A stretch of 64,000 bases of DNA from Methylobacterium pseudosasicola (GCF_900114535.1 NZ_FOTK01000010.1:1-64000); one strand, 5' to 3'. Counted from the first letter of the stretch, positions 36,213 to 48,383 are shown. Translations and numbers: made by a program. The notes: generated by a model from the letters alone, not told the origin.

Positions 36213-36938
36213 ATGCGGATGCCCGGGCTGTCCCCTGAGACGCGTGCCAAGCTGAAGACCGTCAGCACGGCGACGCTGATGACCGCCTTGTTCAAGCGCG
36301 GCCTGCGCAATCAGATGATCCAGGATGTGCGCCCGCTGAAGGCCGGCGGCGGCACGATGGTCGGCGAGGCGTTCACCCTGCGCTACATCCCAGCCCGCGA
36401 GGACCTGAACCCGATCACGGTGTTCCGCGACCGGGCGCATCCGCAGCGCAAGGCGGTGGAGGAGTGTCCGCCCGGCGCCGTGTTCGTGATCGACAGCCGC
36501 AAGGATGCCCGGGCGGCCTCGGCAGGCTCGATCCTGGCGACCCGACTGATGGTGCGGGGCTGCGCCGGGCTCGTCACCGATGGCGGCTTCCGCGATGCCG
36601 ACGAGATCGCCCGGCTCGACATGCCGAGCTACCATGTGCGCCCCTCGGCGCCGACCAACCTCACGCATCACCAGGCCATCGACATCAACGTGCCGATCGG
36701 CTGCGGCGACGCCCCGGTCTTCCCCGGCGACGTGATCGTCGGCGACGGCGACGGTGTGGCGGTGATCCCGGCCCATCTCGCCGACGCGATCGCCGACGAG
36801 GCCGTCGAGATGACCGCCTACGAGGATTTCGTCACCGAGGAGGTGCGCAAGGGCCGCTCGATCCTCGGCCTCTACCCGGCCACCGACGAGCAGAGTCTCG
36901 CCGATTTCGCCGTGTGGCGGAATCAGAACGGGCGCTGA
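36213..36938 (+). CDS. RraA/HMG-aldolase family protein, probable pyruvate aldolase
   Basis: A 241-residue RraA-like protein. The family signature is present: LVTDGGFRDADEIARLDMPS (about 120-139, with the catalytic Arg and Asp of class II pyruvate aldolases), and GDVIVGDGDGVAVIP near 176-190. The name 'RraA' comes from an RNase E inhibitor, but many members, such as 4-hydroxy-4-methyl-2-oxoglutarate aldolase, split 2-oxo acids to pyruvate. Next to a sugar-acid dehydratase the aldolase role is more likely. Two ATGs, at 36213 and 36219, compete; the second has better spacing to GGAGG. It is the first gene of the right arm, followed by the transporter gene after 61 bp. Confidence 0.82.
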   Translation: MRMPGLSPETRAKLKTVSTATLMTALFKRGLRNQMIQDVRPLKAGGGTMVGEAFTLRYIPAREDLNPITVFRDRAHPQRKAVEECPPGAVFVIDSRKDARAASAGSILATRLMVRGCAGLVTDGGFRDADEIARLDMPSYHVRPSAPTNLTHHQAIDINVPIGCGDAPVFPGDVIVGDGDGVAVIPAHLADAIADEAVEMTAYEDFVTEEVRKGRSILGLYPATDEQSLADFAVWRNQNGR

Positions 36939-36999
36939 CGACGAACGGCACCGATCGGCGCGAAGCCGACGGGACCAACATCGAGATGGGGAGAGGGCT

Positions 37000-38373
37000 A
37001 TGTCGGGGGGCATACCTGTGGTCGCGGCGCTGCCGGAGATCGAGCGGCGGACGGTCGCCAAGGTCTCGTGGCGGCTCCTGCCGCTCATCGTGCTGATCTA
37101 CTTCATCGCCTACATGGACCGCACCAATGTGGGCTTCGCCTCGTTCGGCCTGAACCGGGAGTTCGGCTTCTCGGCGACCCTCTACGGCTGGGGCGCGGGC
37201 ATCTTCTTCCTCGGCTACGTCATCTTCGAGATCCCGAGCAACGTCCTCCTGGAGCGCAACGGCGCGCGGCTCTGGATCGCGCGGATCATGGTCACCTGGG
37301 GCCTAGTCGCGGGCGGCATGGCCTTCATCACCGGCCCGGTGAGTTTCTTGGCGATGCGCTTCCTACTCGGCGTGGCGGAGGCCGGCTTCTTCCCGGGCAT
37401 GATCCTGTACTTCACCTACTGGTTTCCGAGGCGCTACCGGGCCCGGGTGGTGGCGGCCCTGTTCCTGGCGGTCCCGGGCTCGAACGCCCTCACGGCGGTG
37501 ATCTCGGGAGCCCTGCTCCAGCTCGACGGGGTACTCGGCCTGCATGGCTGGCAATGGCTGTTCCTCCTGGAGGCGGTGCCCTCGATCCTGCTGGCCTTCG
37601 TCGTGCTCGCGCTGATGACCGACCGGCCCGCCAAGGCGGCCTGGCTCGCGCCCGAGGAGCGGACCTGGCTGGAGGAGACGCTGGAGGCCGAGCACCAGAG
37701 CACCGTCAGGACGCACGGGCATTTCACGCTCAAGCGGGCCCTGACCGATCCCCGGGTGCTGGCGCTCGCGGCGATCTACTTCTGCATCGGCACGGCGACC
37801 TACGGGATCACCTTCTTCCTGCCGCCGATCCTCAAGGCCCTGAAGCTGACCGATTGGGAGACCGGCCTCGCCACCGCGATCCCCTACGTCATCGGGACGG
37901 TGGGCATGATCGCCTGGAGCTGGTCGTCGGACCGGCGCGACGAGCGGCGCTGGCACTTCATCGTCGCCGCCCTGATCGCCATGCTCGGCCTCATCGCCGC
38001 GGGACCGATGCTGGGCAGCCTCTGGGCGCTCACGGCGATGTCGGTGGCCGCGATCGGCCTCTACGGCACCAAGCCCGCCTTCTGGGCGATGCCGGGGGAG
38101 TTCCTGTCGGGACCGGCTGCGGCCGGGGGCATTGCGCTGATCAACGCCATCGCCAATCTCGGCGGCTTCGTCGGCCCCTACGTCGTGGGTTGGCTGAAGG
38201 ACGCCACCGGCACCTATGAGGCCGGCCTGTATTTCCTCGCGGCCTGTGCGCTCGGCTCCGGGGCGATTACCTTCCTGGCGGTCCGGCCGGTCGCCGCGGC
38301 GGCGGATCCGGGGATCGCCGCGGACGACCCAGCCGCTGCCGCGACCGAGCGGGTGAGACCGGAGACCGTCTGA
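37000..38373 (+). CDS. MFS transporter, anion:cation symporter (sugar-acid) family
   Basis: A 457-residue permease with 12 helices. RLLPLIVLIYFIAYMDRTNV at the first helix and GVAEAGFFPGMILYFTYWFP at helix 4-5 are hallmarks of the ACS family, which takes up hexonates, glucarate, tartrate or phthalate with protons. The central loop (about 205-245) is hydrophilic. It would import the sugar acid used by the enzymes of this locus. Its TGA and the ATG of the dehydratase gene share a base (TGATG at 38371-38375), so translation is coupled. Confidence 0.9.
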   Translation: MSGGIPVVAALPEIERRTVAKVSWRLLPLIVLIYFIAYMDRTNVGFASFGLNREFGFSATLYGWGAGIFFLGYVIFEIPSNVLLERNGARLWIARIMVTWGLVAGGMAFITGPVSFLAMRFLLGVAEAGFFPGMILYFTYWFPRRYRARVVAALFLAVPGSNALTAVISGALLQLDGVLGLHGWQWLFLLEAVPSILLAFVVLALMTDRPAKAAWLAPEERTWLEETLEAEHQSTVRTHGHFTLKRALTDPRVLALAAIYFCIGTATYGITFFLPPILKALKLTDWETGLATAIPYVIGTVGMIAWSWSSDRRDERRWHFIVAALIAMLGLIAAGPMLGSLWALTAMSVAAIGLYGTKPAFWAMPGEFLSGPAAAGGIALINAIANLGGFVGPYVVGWLKDATGTYEAGLYFLAACALGSGAITFLAVRPVAAAADPGIAADDPAAAATERVRPETV

Positions 38374-40103
38374 TGACCGAACGCAAGAAGACCGTCGGCG
38401 ATCTGCGCAGCCAGCGCTGGTTCGGCGCCACCGACCTGCGCAGCTTCGGCCACCGCTCGCGCATGCTCCAGATGGGCTACGAGCGCGCCGATTTCACCGG
38501 CAAGCCGATCGTCGGCATCATCAACACTTGGAGCGACATCAACCCCTGCCACCTCCACTTCCGCGAGCGGGTCGAGCAGGTGAAGCGCGGCGTGTGGCAG
38601 GCGGGCGGCTTCCCGATCGAGCTTCCGGCGCTCTCGCTGTCCGAAAACTTCGTCAAGCCGACCACGATGCTCTACCGCAACCTCCTCGCCATGGAGGTGG
38701 AGGAATTGCTGCGCCAGCACCCGGTGGACGGGGCGGTGCTGATGGGCGGTTGCGACAAGACCACGCCCGGCACGGTGATGGGCGGCATCTCCATGAACCT
38801 GCCGATGATCTTCCTGCCGGCGGGGCCGATGATGCGCGGGCATTCCGGCGGCAAGATCCTCGGCTCCGGCTCCGACGTGTGGAAATACTGGGCCGAGAAG
38901 GAAGCCGGCACCATCACCACGCAGCAGTGGAACGACATGGAGGCGGGCATCGCCCGGACCTTCGGCACCTGCATGACCATGGGCACCGCCTCGACCATGA
39001 CGTCGATCGCCGAGGCTTTGGGCTTATCGCTGCCGGGCGCGGCCTCGATCCCGGCGGCCGATGCCGACCATCCGCGCATGGCGAGCGCCTGCGGCCGGCG
39101 CATCGTCGAGATGATCTGGGAGGATCTGAAGCCGTCCGACATCCTCGACCGGCGCTCGGTGGAGAACGCCCTCGTGGTCCACAACGCGCTGGCCGGCTCC
39201 ACCAACGCGATGATCCATCTGGTGGCGATGGCGGGCCGGGCCGGGATCCCGATCAAACTCTCCGAGTTCGATGAATTCGCCCAGAAGGTGCCGGTGATCG
39301 CCAACCTGCGGCCCTCGGGCGCGTGGCTGATGGAGGATTTCCACATCGCCGGCGGCATCCGGGCGCTGATGGTGCGGCTGTCCCCCCTCCTCCACCTCGA
39401 CGCCCGCTCGGTCACCGGCGGCACGATCGGCGACGGGCTCGCCGGCATGAGCGTTTACAACGACGACGTGATCCGCCCGCTGGACAAGCCGATCGTCTCC
39501 CTCGGCGGCACCGCGATCCTGTACGGCAACCTCGCGCCGCATGGCTGCGTGATCAAGCCGCCGGCCGCGGACCCGCGCCTGCTCAAGCATACCGGCCCGG
39601 CCCTGGTGTTCGACGATTACGACGCCATGAGCGCGGCGGTGAACGACCTCGACCTTGATGTCACCCCGGACCACGTCATGATCCTGCGCAATGCCGGCCC
39701 GATCGGCGGCCCGGGCATGCCGGAATGGGGCATGCTGCCGATCCCGAAGGTCCTGCTCCGGCAGGGCGTGCGCGACATGCTGCGCATTTCGGATGCCCGC
39801 ATGAGCGGCACCAGCTACGGTGCCTGCATCCTGCACGTTTCGCCGGAATCGGCGGCCGGCGGCCCGCTGGCGGCCGTGCGCAACGGCGACCTCATCACCG
39901 TCGACGTGTCCGAGCGGCGCATCCACCTGCATCTGGACGAGGCCGAGATCGCCGCACGCGTCGCGGCATTCGTGCCGCCGGACCGGGCCTATCCGCGGGG
40001 CTACAACCGCCTGTTCACCCAGCATGTGCGGCAGGCGCACGAGGGCTGCGACTTCGATTTCCTGGAGGGGGCGGGCGGCATTCCCGAACCCGAGATCCAT
40101 TGA
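38373..40103 (+). CDS. IlvD/Edd family sugar-acid dehydratase (arabinonate/xylonate type)
   Basis: A 576-residue Fe-S dehydratase that turns an aldonate into the 2-keto-3-deoxy acid. Cluster ligands are Cys59 (INPCHLHF), Cys127 (GGCDKTTPG) and Cys200 (GTCMTMGTAS), and Lys129 follows the second one as in [2Fe-2S] pentonate dehydratases. Length and the early motif RSQRWFGATDLRSFGHRSRM fit L-arabinonate/D-xylonate/D-fuconate dehydratases rather than IlvD for valine synthesis, and the setting between a sugar-acid transporter and a lactonase agrees. Which sugar acid is used cannot be decided from sequence. Confidence 0.9.
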   Translation: MTERKKTVGDLRSQRWFGATDLRSFGHRSRMLQMGYERADFTGKPIVGIINTWSDINPCHLHFRERVEQVKRGVWQAGGFPIELPALSLSENFVKPTTMLYRNLLAMEVEELLRQHPVDGAVLMGGCDKTTPGTVMGGISMNLPMIFLPAGPMMRGHSGGKILGSGSDVWKYWAEKEAGTITTQQWNDMEAGIARTFGTCMTMGTASTMTSIAEALGLSLPGAASIPAADADHPRMASACGRRIVEMIWEDLKPSDILDRRSVENALVVHNALAGSTNAMIHLVAMAGRAGIPIKLSEFDEFAQKVPVIANLRPSGAWLMEDFHIAGGIRALMVRLSPLLHLDARSVTGGTIGDGLAGMSVYNDDVIRPLDKPIVSLGGTAILYGNLAPHGCVIKPPAADPRLLKHTGPALVFDDYDAMSAAVNDLDLDVTPDHVMILRNAGPIGGPGMPEWGMLPIPKVLLRQGVRDMLRISDARMSGTSYGACILHVSPESAAGGPLAAVRNGDLITVDVSERRIHLHLDEAEIAARVAAFVPPDRAYPRGYNRLFTQHVRQAHEGCDFDFLEGAGGIPEPEIH

Positions 40104-40208
40104 TCCACGCGCTCCCCGCCGGACGCGATCTCAGCCCGGCGCAAGGCAGGCCGTCGAAAGAGCGGTCCGTCGGCGATGGCCGGCGGCTGATAAGAACAGG
40201 GAGGAGAC

Positions 40209-41213
40209 ATGGCGATGATCGCACGCAGGGGCCTGCTCGCGGGCGCGGCCCTGCTCGGGGCGGCCCGGGCGGCCGGTGCCGGATGGGAGCCGTCGCAGCG
40301 CGTGCCCGATCCGGCCGTCGAGGTGCTCGACCCGGCCTTCGCCAAGTACCGCATCGCCTCCGCCACCGTGGAACGCGTCGCCACCGGCCTGCGCTGGGCC
40401 GAGGGGCCGGTCTGGTTCGGCGACATGGGCGCGCTGCTGTTCAGCGACGTGGTCAACGACCGGATCCTGCGCTGGGACGAGGCCTCCAACGCACTCACCG
40501 TGTTCCGCAAGCCGTCTTCCTATTCCAACGGCAACACCCGGGACCGGCAGGGACGCCTCGTCACCTGCCAGCACAAGACGCGGAGCGTCACCCGGACCGA
40601 GCATGACGGCTCGATCACCACGCTGCTCGACCAGTTCGACGGCAAGCCGCTCAACTCCCCCAACGACGTGATCTGCCATTCCGACGGCGCGATCTGGTTC
40701 ACCGATCCGGCCTTCGGCCCCAACCCCCACGAGTCGATGGCGGCCCCGGAGCTCCCGGGCAACGTCTACCGGATCGACCCGGCGACCGGGCAGGCGAGCC
40801 TGGCAGTAGCGGGTGTCGCGGGACCGAACGGGCTGGCTTTCTCGCCGGACGAGTCGAAGCTCTACGTCATCGAGGCGCGCGCCAAGCCGAACCGACTGAT
40901 CCGCGTCTACGACGTGGTCGAGAACGGCACCAAGACCGCCAACGGCCGGGTGTTCTACGACGCCGGCACCGGCACGCCGGACGGGTTCCGGCTCGATGTC
41001 GACGGCAACCTCTGGTGCGGTTGGGGTATGAGCGAGGCCGAGGACGGCGTGCTCATCCTGTCGCCGCAGGCCAAGCCGATCGGCCGGATCCGCCTGCCCG
41101 AGCGCTGCGCCAACCTCTGCTTCGGCGGCCTCAACCGCAACCTGCTGCTGATGACCGCCTCACACTCGGTCTACGCGCTCTACGTGAATACGCGCGGCGC
41201 CGGGACCTGCTGA
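40209..41213 (+). CDS. SMP-30/gluconolactonase family protein, exported
   Basis: A 334-residue six-bladed beta-propeller lactonase. The N terminus has a twin-arginine-like signal (ARRGLLAGAALLGAARAAGA), so it is likely periplasmic. Typical motifs: WAEGPVWFGDMGALLFSDV (metal Glu), NGNTRDRQGRLVTCQH, NSPNDVICHSDGAIWFTDP (metal Asn), PDGFRLDVDGNLWCGWG (metal Asp). It would open a sugar lactone to the free acid before uptake by the MFS transporter. It follows the dehydratase gene by 105 bp, behind GGAGG, as last gene of the right arm. An esterase on another lactone is the alternative. Confidence 0.88.
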   Translation: MAMIARRGLLAGAALLGAARAAGAGWEPSQRVPDPAVEVLDPAFAKYRIASATVERVATGLRWAEGPVWFGDMGALLFSDVVNDRILRWDEASNALTVFRKPSSYSNGNTRDRQGRLVTCQHKTRSVTRTEHDGSITTLLDQFDGKPLNSPNDVICHSDGAIWFTDPAFGPNPHESMAAPELPGNVYRIDPATGQASLAVAGVAGPNGLAFSPDESKLYVIEARAKPNRLIRVYDVVENGTKTANGRVFYDAGTGTPDGFRLDVDGNLWCGWGMSEAEDGVLILSPQAKPIGRIRLPERCANLCFGGLNRNLLLMTASHSVYALYVNTRGAGTC

Positions 41214-41247
41214 CGCGGGTCGCTCGGAGTTCCTCCAAGAGCCGAAA

Positions 41248-41398
41248 CGCGTCGTCATTCCGGGGCCGCACAGCGGAGCCCGGAATCCAGAGCCGCCGAG
41301 CTTGCCGGCTTAGAGCAACCCGCGTCGCATCGTTCGGGCTCGCCTGTGGTTCTGGATTCCGGGCTCTCGCCTGCGGCGAGCCCCGGAATGACGACGCG
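41248..41398. repeat. REP-like large inverted repeat
   Basis: Left arm 41248-41294 (CGCGTCGTCATTCCGGGGC through GGAATCCAGAGCC) is complementary with few mismatches to the right arm 41348-41398 (GGTTCTGGATTCCGGG through GGAATGACGACGCG). Each arm is itself nearly palindromic around CCGG, so the RNA or single strand can fold into a branched shape. It lies between convergent genes, where REP elements and terminators are usual. It belongs to the CATTCCGGGG class of intergenic repeats common in alphaproteobacteria. Confidence 0.75.
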
Positions 41399-41449
41399 GG
41401 TGTTCAGGCGCCGCAAGGCGTCCCTCACAACTGATGCTTGCCGAGCCCC

Positions 41450-45202
<3,753 letters not shown>

Positions 45203-45225
45203 GATCGGTCCCAACAGACCACCTC

Positions 45226-45331
45226 AAGCCGAGGTGCCGTAGCGAAGCGGAGGCCTCGAAGGAGGCGTCCAGATTTTTTGTCGGTCCCTGGAGCCTTCCT
45301 GCGAGGCCGTTGCACGGCACCCAGGATGGGG
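45226..45331 (-). promoter_or_regulatory. Candidate SAH riboswitch in the metH leader
   Basis: The minus-strand RNA has the order of the SAH riboswitch core. A first stem strand CCUGG is followed by GUGCCGU and GCAAC, a short hairpin (GGCCU...AGGC), then AGGCUCCAGG closing the first stem. After a variable hairpin (GCCUC-CUUC-GAGGC) comes ACGGCACC, which pairs fully with GGUGCCGU as the pseudoknot. The consensus elements GCRAC, AGGCUC and ACGGCGC-like are recognisable. It starts about 46 bases after the preceding small gene and ends 23 bases before the metH start, where it could free the ribosome site when S-adenosylhomocysteine is bound. It is read by eye and not scored with a covariance model. 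Confidence 0.55.
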
Positions 45332-45377
45332 CGGAGGGTGGAGTTCTCGTTTCGAACCGGCCCGGAATTCGTCCGGG

Positions 45378-45629
45378 TCAGCCCGCTTTTTCCAAGGTGG
45401 CGAGCCGCCCCTCGATCGCGTCGAGACGCTTCCCGACCTTCGCGGCCGCGTAGCGACCGAGCACCGATTCGCCCGTCATGGCTTTACGGAGATCGTCGCA
45501 TTGGCGCTCCAATCTGTCGAAGCGCGCATCGACCGTATCGAACTGCCGCCAAACATCGGAGAAGCCGGTCTGCAACTCGGTCCGCATCTCCCGAAGAAGC
45601 GGAAGAATCAGGTCCTGCGGTTCGGCCAT
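45378..45629 (-). CDS. Small coiled-coil protein of unknown function
   Basis: An 83-residue protein with regular hydrophobic spacing over nearly its full length (LREMRTELQTGFSDVWRQFD, VDARFDRLERQCDDLRKAM, RLDAIEGRLATLEKAG), so two coiled-coil helices with a short break near VLGRYAAAKV. It has one cysteine and no signal or membrane segment. It lies between metF and metH in the same direction, 39 bp after metF, so it is probably made from the same transcript. Similar short proteins occur beside toxin or antitoxin genes or as accessory factors, but no partner is seen. The function is not known. Confidence 0.65.
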   Translation of the reverse strand: MAEPQDLILPLLREMRTELQTGFSDVWRQFDTVDARFDRLERQCDDLRKAMTGESVLGRYAAAKVGKRLDAIEGRLATLEKAG

Positions 45630-45668
45630 CGTCCTGCCCCCTGCTGCGCCGTGCGGGCGCAGCTGAAT

Positions 45669-46589
45669 CTAGGCCGCCGCCTTTTCCGCTGCCAGCTTCG
45701 GCGCCTGCGCGCGCAGGCCCAGCAGGTGGCAGATCGCGTAGACGAGGTCGGAGCGGTTCATCGAGTAGAAGTGGAAGTCCTGGACGCCTTCATCCACCAG
45801 GTCGAGCACCTGCTCGGCCGCCACGGCGGCGGCGACGAGTCGGCGGGTCTCCACGTCGTTGTCGAGCCCCTCGAACCGGGCGGCCAGCCAGTAGGGCACC
45901 GAGGCGCCGGTGCGGCGGGCGAAATTCGCCGCCTGCTTGAAGTTCTGCACCGTCAGGATGCCCGGGATGATCGGGATCGTGATCCCGGCGGCCCGCACCT
46001 TCTCAAGATAGCGCAGGTAGACCTCGTTCTCGAAGAAGAACTGGGTGATCGCCTGATCGGCGCCGGCATCGACCTTGGCCTTCAAGGCGTCGATGTCGGC
46101 TTCGAGCGAGGCGGCTTCCGGATGCTTCTCGGGATAGGCCGAGACCGAGACCTTGAAGTCGCCGATGCGCTTGATCCCTTCGACCAGCTCCGCGGTCGTG
46201 GCGTAGCCCTCGGGATGCGGCTTGTAGGCGTGGCCGACGCCGTCGGCCGGATCGCCGCGCAGGGCCACGATGTGGCGCACGCCGACATCCCAGTAGGCCT
46301 GGACCACCGCGTCGATCTCCGCGCGGCTGGCATCCACGCAGGTGAGGTGCGCGGCTGGCTTGAGGGTGGTCTCGCGGATCATCCGGGCGACGGTGTTGTG
46401 GGTGCGCTCCCGGGTCGAGCCGCCGGCCCCGTAGGTCACGGACACGAATTTCGGCTGGAGCGGGGCCAGCCGCTCGATCGAGGACCACAGGATCTTCTCC
46501 ATCTCGTCGGTCTTCGGCGGGAAGAACTCGATCGAGACACGGATCGGGTGGTAGCCGTCGCGGCTGGCGCGGTGGGTGGAACGGCGCAT
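45669..46589 (-). CDS. metF: Methylenetetrahydrofolate reductase (NAD(P)H)
   Basis: A 306-residue FAD-dependent TIM-barrel enzyme that makes methyl-tetrahydrofolate, the methyl donor for MetH. Family motifs: VSIEFFPPKTDEMEK with the catalytic Glu, FVSVTYGAGGSTRERT, HLTCVDASRAEID, VALRGDPADG, and DQAITQFFFENEVYLRY. The length is typical of the bacterial enzyme without regulatory domain. It is 77 bp behind sahR, in one operon with it, and upstream of the small gene and metH, so both enzymes of the remethylation branch sit under one control region. In methylotrophs the same reaction touches C1 assimilation. Confidence 0.95.
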   Translation of the reverse strand: MRRSTHRASRDGYHPIRVSIEFFPPKTDEMEKILWSSIERLAPLQPKFVSVTYGAGGSTRERTHNTVARMIRETTLKPAAHLTCVDASRAEIDAVVQAYWDVGVRHIVALRGDPADGVGHAYKPHPEGYATTAELVEGIKRIGDFKVSVSAYPEKHPEAASLEADIDALKAKVDAGADQAITQFFFENEVYLRYLEKVRAAGITIPIIPGILTVQNFKQAANFARRTGASVPYWLAARFEGLDNDVETRRLVAAAVAAEQVLDLVDEGVQDFHFYSMNRSDLVYAICHLLGLRAQAPKLAAEKAAA

Positions 46590-46666
46590 CGGGTCTCGTC
46601 CTCTATGTCGATCGGTTCAGACGATATGGGTGAAGAGGGTTACGTGGAGGTCGCCCGGCCCGGAGG

Positions 46667-47677
46667 TCAGGCGACGGCGCGCTGGAGCGGTTCCGCCTCG
46701 CGACCGACGCCCATGTCCTGGGCGAGCCAGAGCGTTACGGTGAGCTGACCGGCTTCCCGGGGCACCAGATCGCGGGTCGCGACCGTGGCGAGCCCGGCCT
46801 CGGCCAGCCAGTGGGAGACTTGGTCGGCGGAGAAGCCGAGCCGGCGGTGGGCCTGGCTGGTCCGCAGGAATTCGAGATCGTGCGGCGCGAAATCAACCAC
46901 CAGCAGCCGCCCGCCGGGGGCGACGAGGCGCGCGGCACCCCGCAAGGCGCGGGCCGGATCGTCCAGATAGTGGAGCACCTGATGCACCACCACCAGATCG
47001 AAGCTCGCCCGTGCGAAGGGCGGCGCGTGGATGTCGCCCTGGCGCAGGTCCACCCGCGACAGGCCCTGCCGCTCCAGGTTGGCCCGGGCGACGGACAGCA
47101 TGGCGTGGCTCGAATCGAGCCCCGTGGCGCGGGCGGCCCGCGGCGCGAGCAGGCCGAGCATCTTGCCTGTGCCGGTGCCGAGATCGATCAGGCTGCCGAG
47201 GGGCCGGTCGCCGAGCGCGTCGAGCACCGCCGCCTCAACGGTGGCCTCGGGGACGTGCAGGGAGCGCAGCTCGTCCCATTTGGGCGCGAGCCGGGCGAAG
47301 AAGGTCTGGGCCGCATCGGCCCTCTGGGTGCGCACCGCGTCGAGCCTGGCGCGATCTTCCGAGAGGGGCGGCGCGGTGCGGTCGAGTCCGGACAGGAGCG
47401 GGTCGGCGAGGCCGGCCCGGGCCTCTGACAGCCGGAAGAACGCCCAGGCGCCCTCGCGGTGGCGCTCGACGAGGCCCGCCTCGACCAGCAGCTTGAGGTG
47501 GCGCGAGATGCGGGGCTGCGACTGGCCGAGGATGTCGGTGAGGTCGGAGACCGACAACTCACCTTCCGTCAGCAGCGCCAGGATGCGCAGGCGCGTCTCC
47601 TCGGCCGCTGCGCGCAGAACGCCCAGGGCTTCCGAAAAGGGGATCGATCCCGCCGCGCGACTCTCAGCGATAGACAT
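46667..47677 (-). CDS. sahR: SahR-type regulator: ArsR HTH fused to SAM-dependent methyltransferase domain
   Basis: A 336-residue protein. Residues 12-90 are an ArsR-type winged helix (LRILALLTEGELSVSDLTDI, GQSQPRISRHLKLLVEAGLV). Residues 125-320 are a class I methyltransferase fold with the SAM motif DLGTGTGK at 165-172, SVARANLERQGLSRVDLRQG and HQVLHYLDDPARALRG. In proteobacteria this fusion is described as SahR, a repressor of methionine and SAH-cycle genes that responds to S-adenosylhomocysteine. The ATG at 47677 is chosen because a perfect operator palindrome overlaps it and because family members start there; the open frame goes on upstream. It heads the metF-metH block. Whether the methyltransferase part is active is unknown. 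Confidence 0.85.
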   Translation of the reverse strand: MSIAESRAAGSIPFSEALGVLRAAAEETRLRILALLTEGELSVSDLTDILGQSQPRISRHLKLLVEAGLVERHREGAWAFFRLSEARAGLADPLLSGLDRTAPPLSEDRARLDAVRTQRADAAQTFFARLAPKWDELRSLHVPEATVEAAVLDALGDRPLGSLIDLGTGTGKMLGLLAPRAARATGLDSSHAMLSVARANLERQGLSRVDLRQGDIHAPPFARASFDLVVVHQVLHYLDDPARALRGAARLVAPGGRLLVVDFAPHDLEFLRTSQAHRRLGFSADQVSHWLAEAGLATVATRDLVPREAGQLTVTLWLAQDMGVGREAEPLQRAVA

Positions 47678-47693
47678 AAAGATATGTTTATGT
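47672..47693. promoter_or_regulatory. SahR operator overlapping the sahR start
   Basis: GACATAAA-GATATG-TTTATGTC: a perfect 8-bp inverted repeat with 6-bp centre. The inner part ATAAAGATATGTTTAT is close to the ATAAAGATATCTTTAT motif described for SahR. It covers the ATG of sahR, so binding would block the whole sahR-metF operon. It is AT-rich in a GC-rich region, so chance is unlikely. Confidence 0.78.
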
Positions 47694-47801
47694 CCGTTTC
47701 GCTGGCGGCGCAAGGGTGATGTTGCGGCTGCGGCGCGGTGATTTGGCCGCGCGGTGCCGGATCGGCGCGGATGCGTTGAACACAGGCAGCCGGAGGCGTG
47801 C

Positions 47802-48383
47802 ATGTCCGAGACCAACCTTCCGCAGATCACCCTGGTCCGCCACGGCGAGACCGCCTGGAGCCTGTCCGGCCAGCATACCGGCCGCAGCGACATCCCGTTG
47901 ACGCCGGCCGGCGAGGCAGCGGCCCGCGCCCTGGCGCCGCGTCTGGCGAAGAAAAGCTATGCGGCGGTCTGGTCGAGCCCGTCGAGCCGGGCGGCCACCA
48001 CCTGTTCCCTCGCTGGCTTCGGTGCGGACCGCGTGATCGAGCCGGATTTGGCCGAATGGGATTACGGCGCCTACGAAGGCCGAACCACACGAGACATCCT
48101 GGCCGAGCGCCCGGGCTGGCGCCTGTTCCGCGACGGCTGCCCCGGCGGCGAGGATGCTGTCGATGTCGGCGCCCGGGCGGATCGGGTGATCGCGCGGATC
48201 CGTGCCCTGGATGCGGACGTGCTGGTCTTCTCAAGCGCGCATTGTCTGCGCGTGCTCGCGGCCCGCTGGATCGGCCTGCCGCCGGAGGGCGGCGCGCTGC
48301 TGGTGCTCGGCACCGCGAGCGTCAGCGTACTCGGCTATGAGCACGACCGGAGCGAGCCGGTGCTGCGCGGCTGGAACGGCTGA
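47802..48383 (+). CDS. Histidine phosphatase family protein
   Basis: A 193-residue phosphoglycerate-mutase-like phosphatase. The phospho-His is in LVRHGETAWSLSGQHTGRSD at the N terminus. AAVWSSPSSRAATTCSLAG carries the second Arg, EWDYGAYEGRTT the acid/base Glu, and VLVFSSAHCLRVLAARWIG the second His. The start at 47802 follows GGAGG. It is divergent from sahR with 124 bp between. Members dephosphorylate many small sugar or nucleotide phosphates; similar short ones are often called SixA/CobC/GpmB-like. The substrate is not known. Confidence 0.88.
   Translation: MSETNLPQITLVRHGETAWSLSGQHTGRSDIPLTPAGEAAARALAPRLAKKSYAAVWSSPSSRAATTCSLAGFGADRVIEPDLAEWDYGAYEGRTTRDILAERPGWRLFRDGCPGGEDAVDVGARADRVIARIRALDADVLVFSSAHCLRVLAARWIGLPPEGGALLVLGTASVSVLGYEHDRSEPVLRGWNG

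Noticed and set aside
36213..36938. RNase E inhibitor RraA as true function
   Set aside because: Length (241 residues), locus context and the GFRDADE/GDGDGV motifs fit the aldolase branch better than the 160-residue E. coli RraA.
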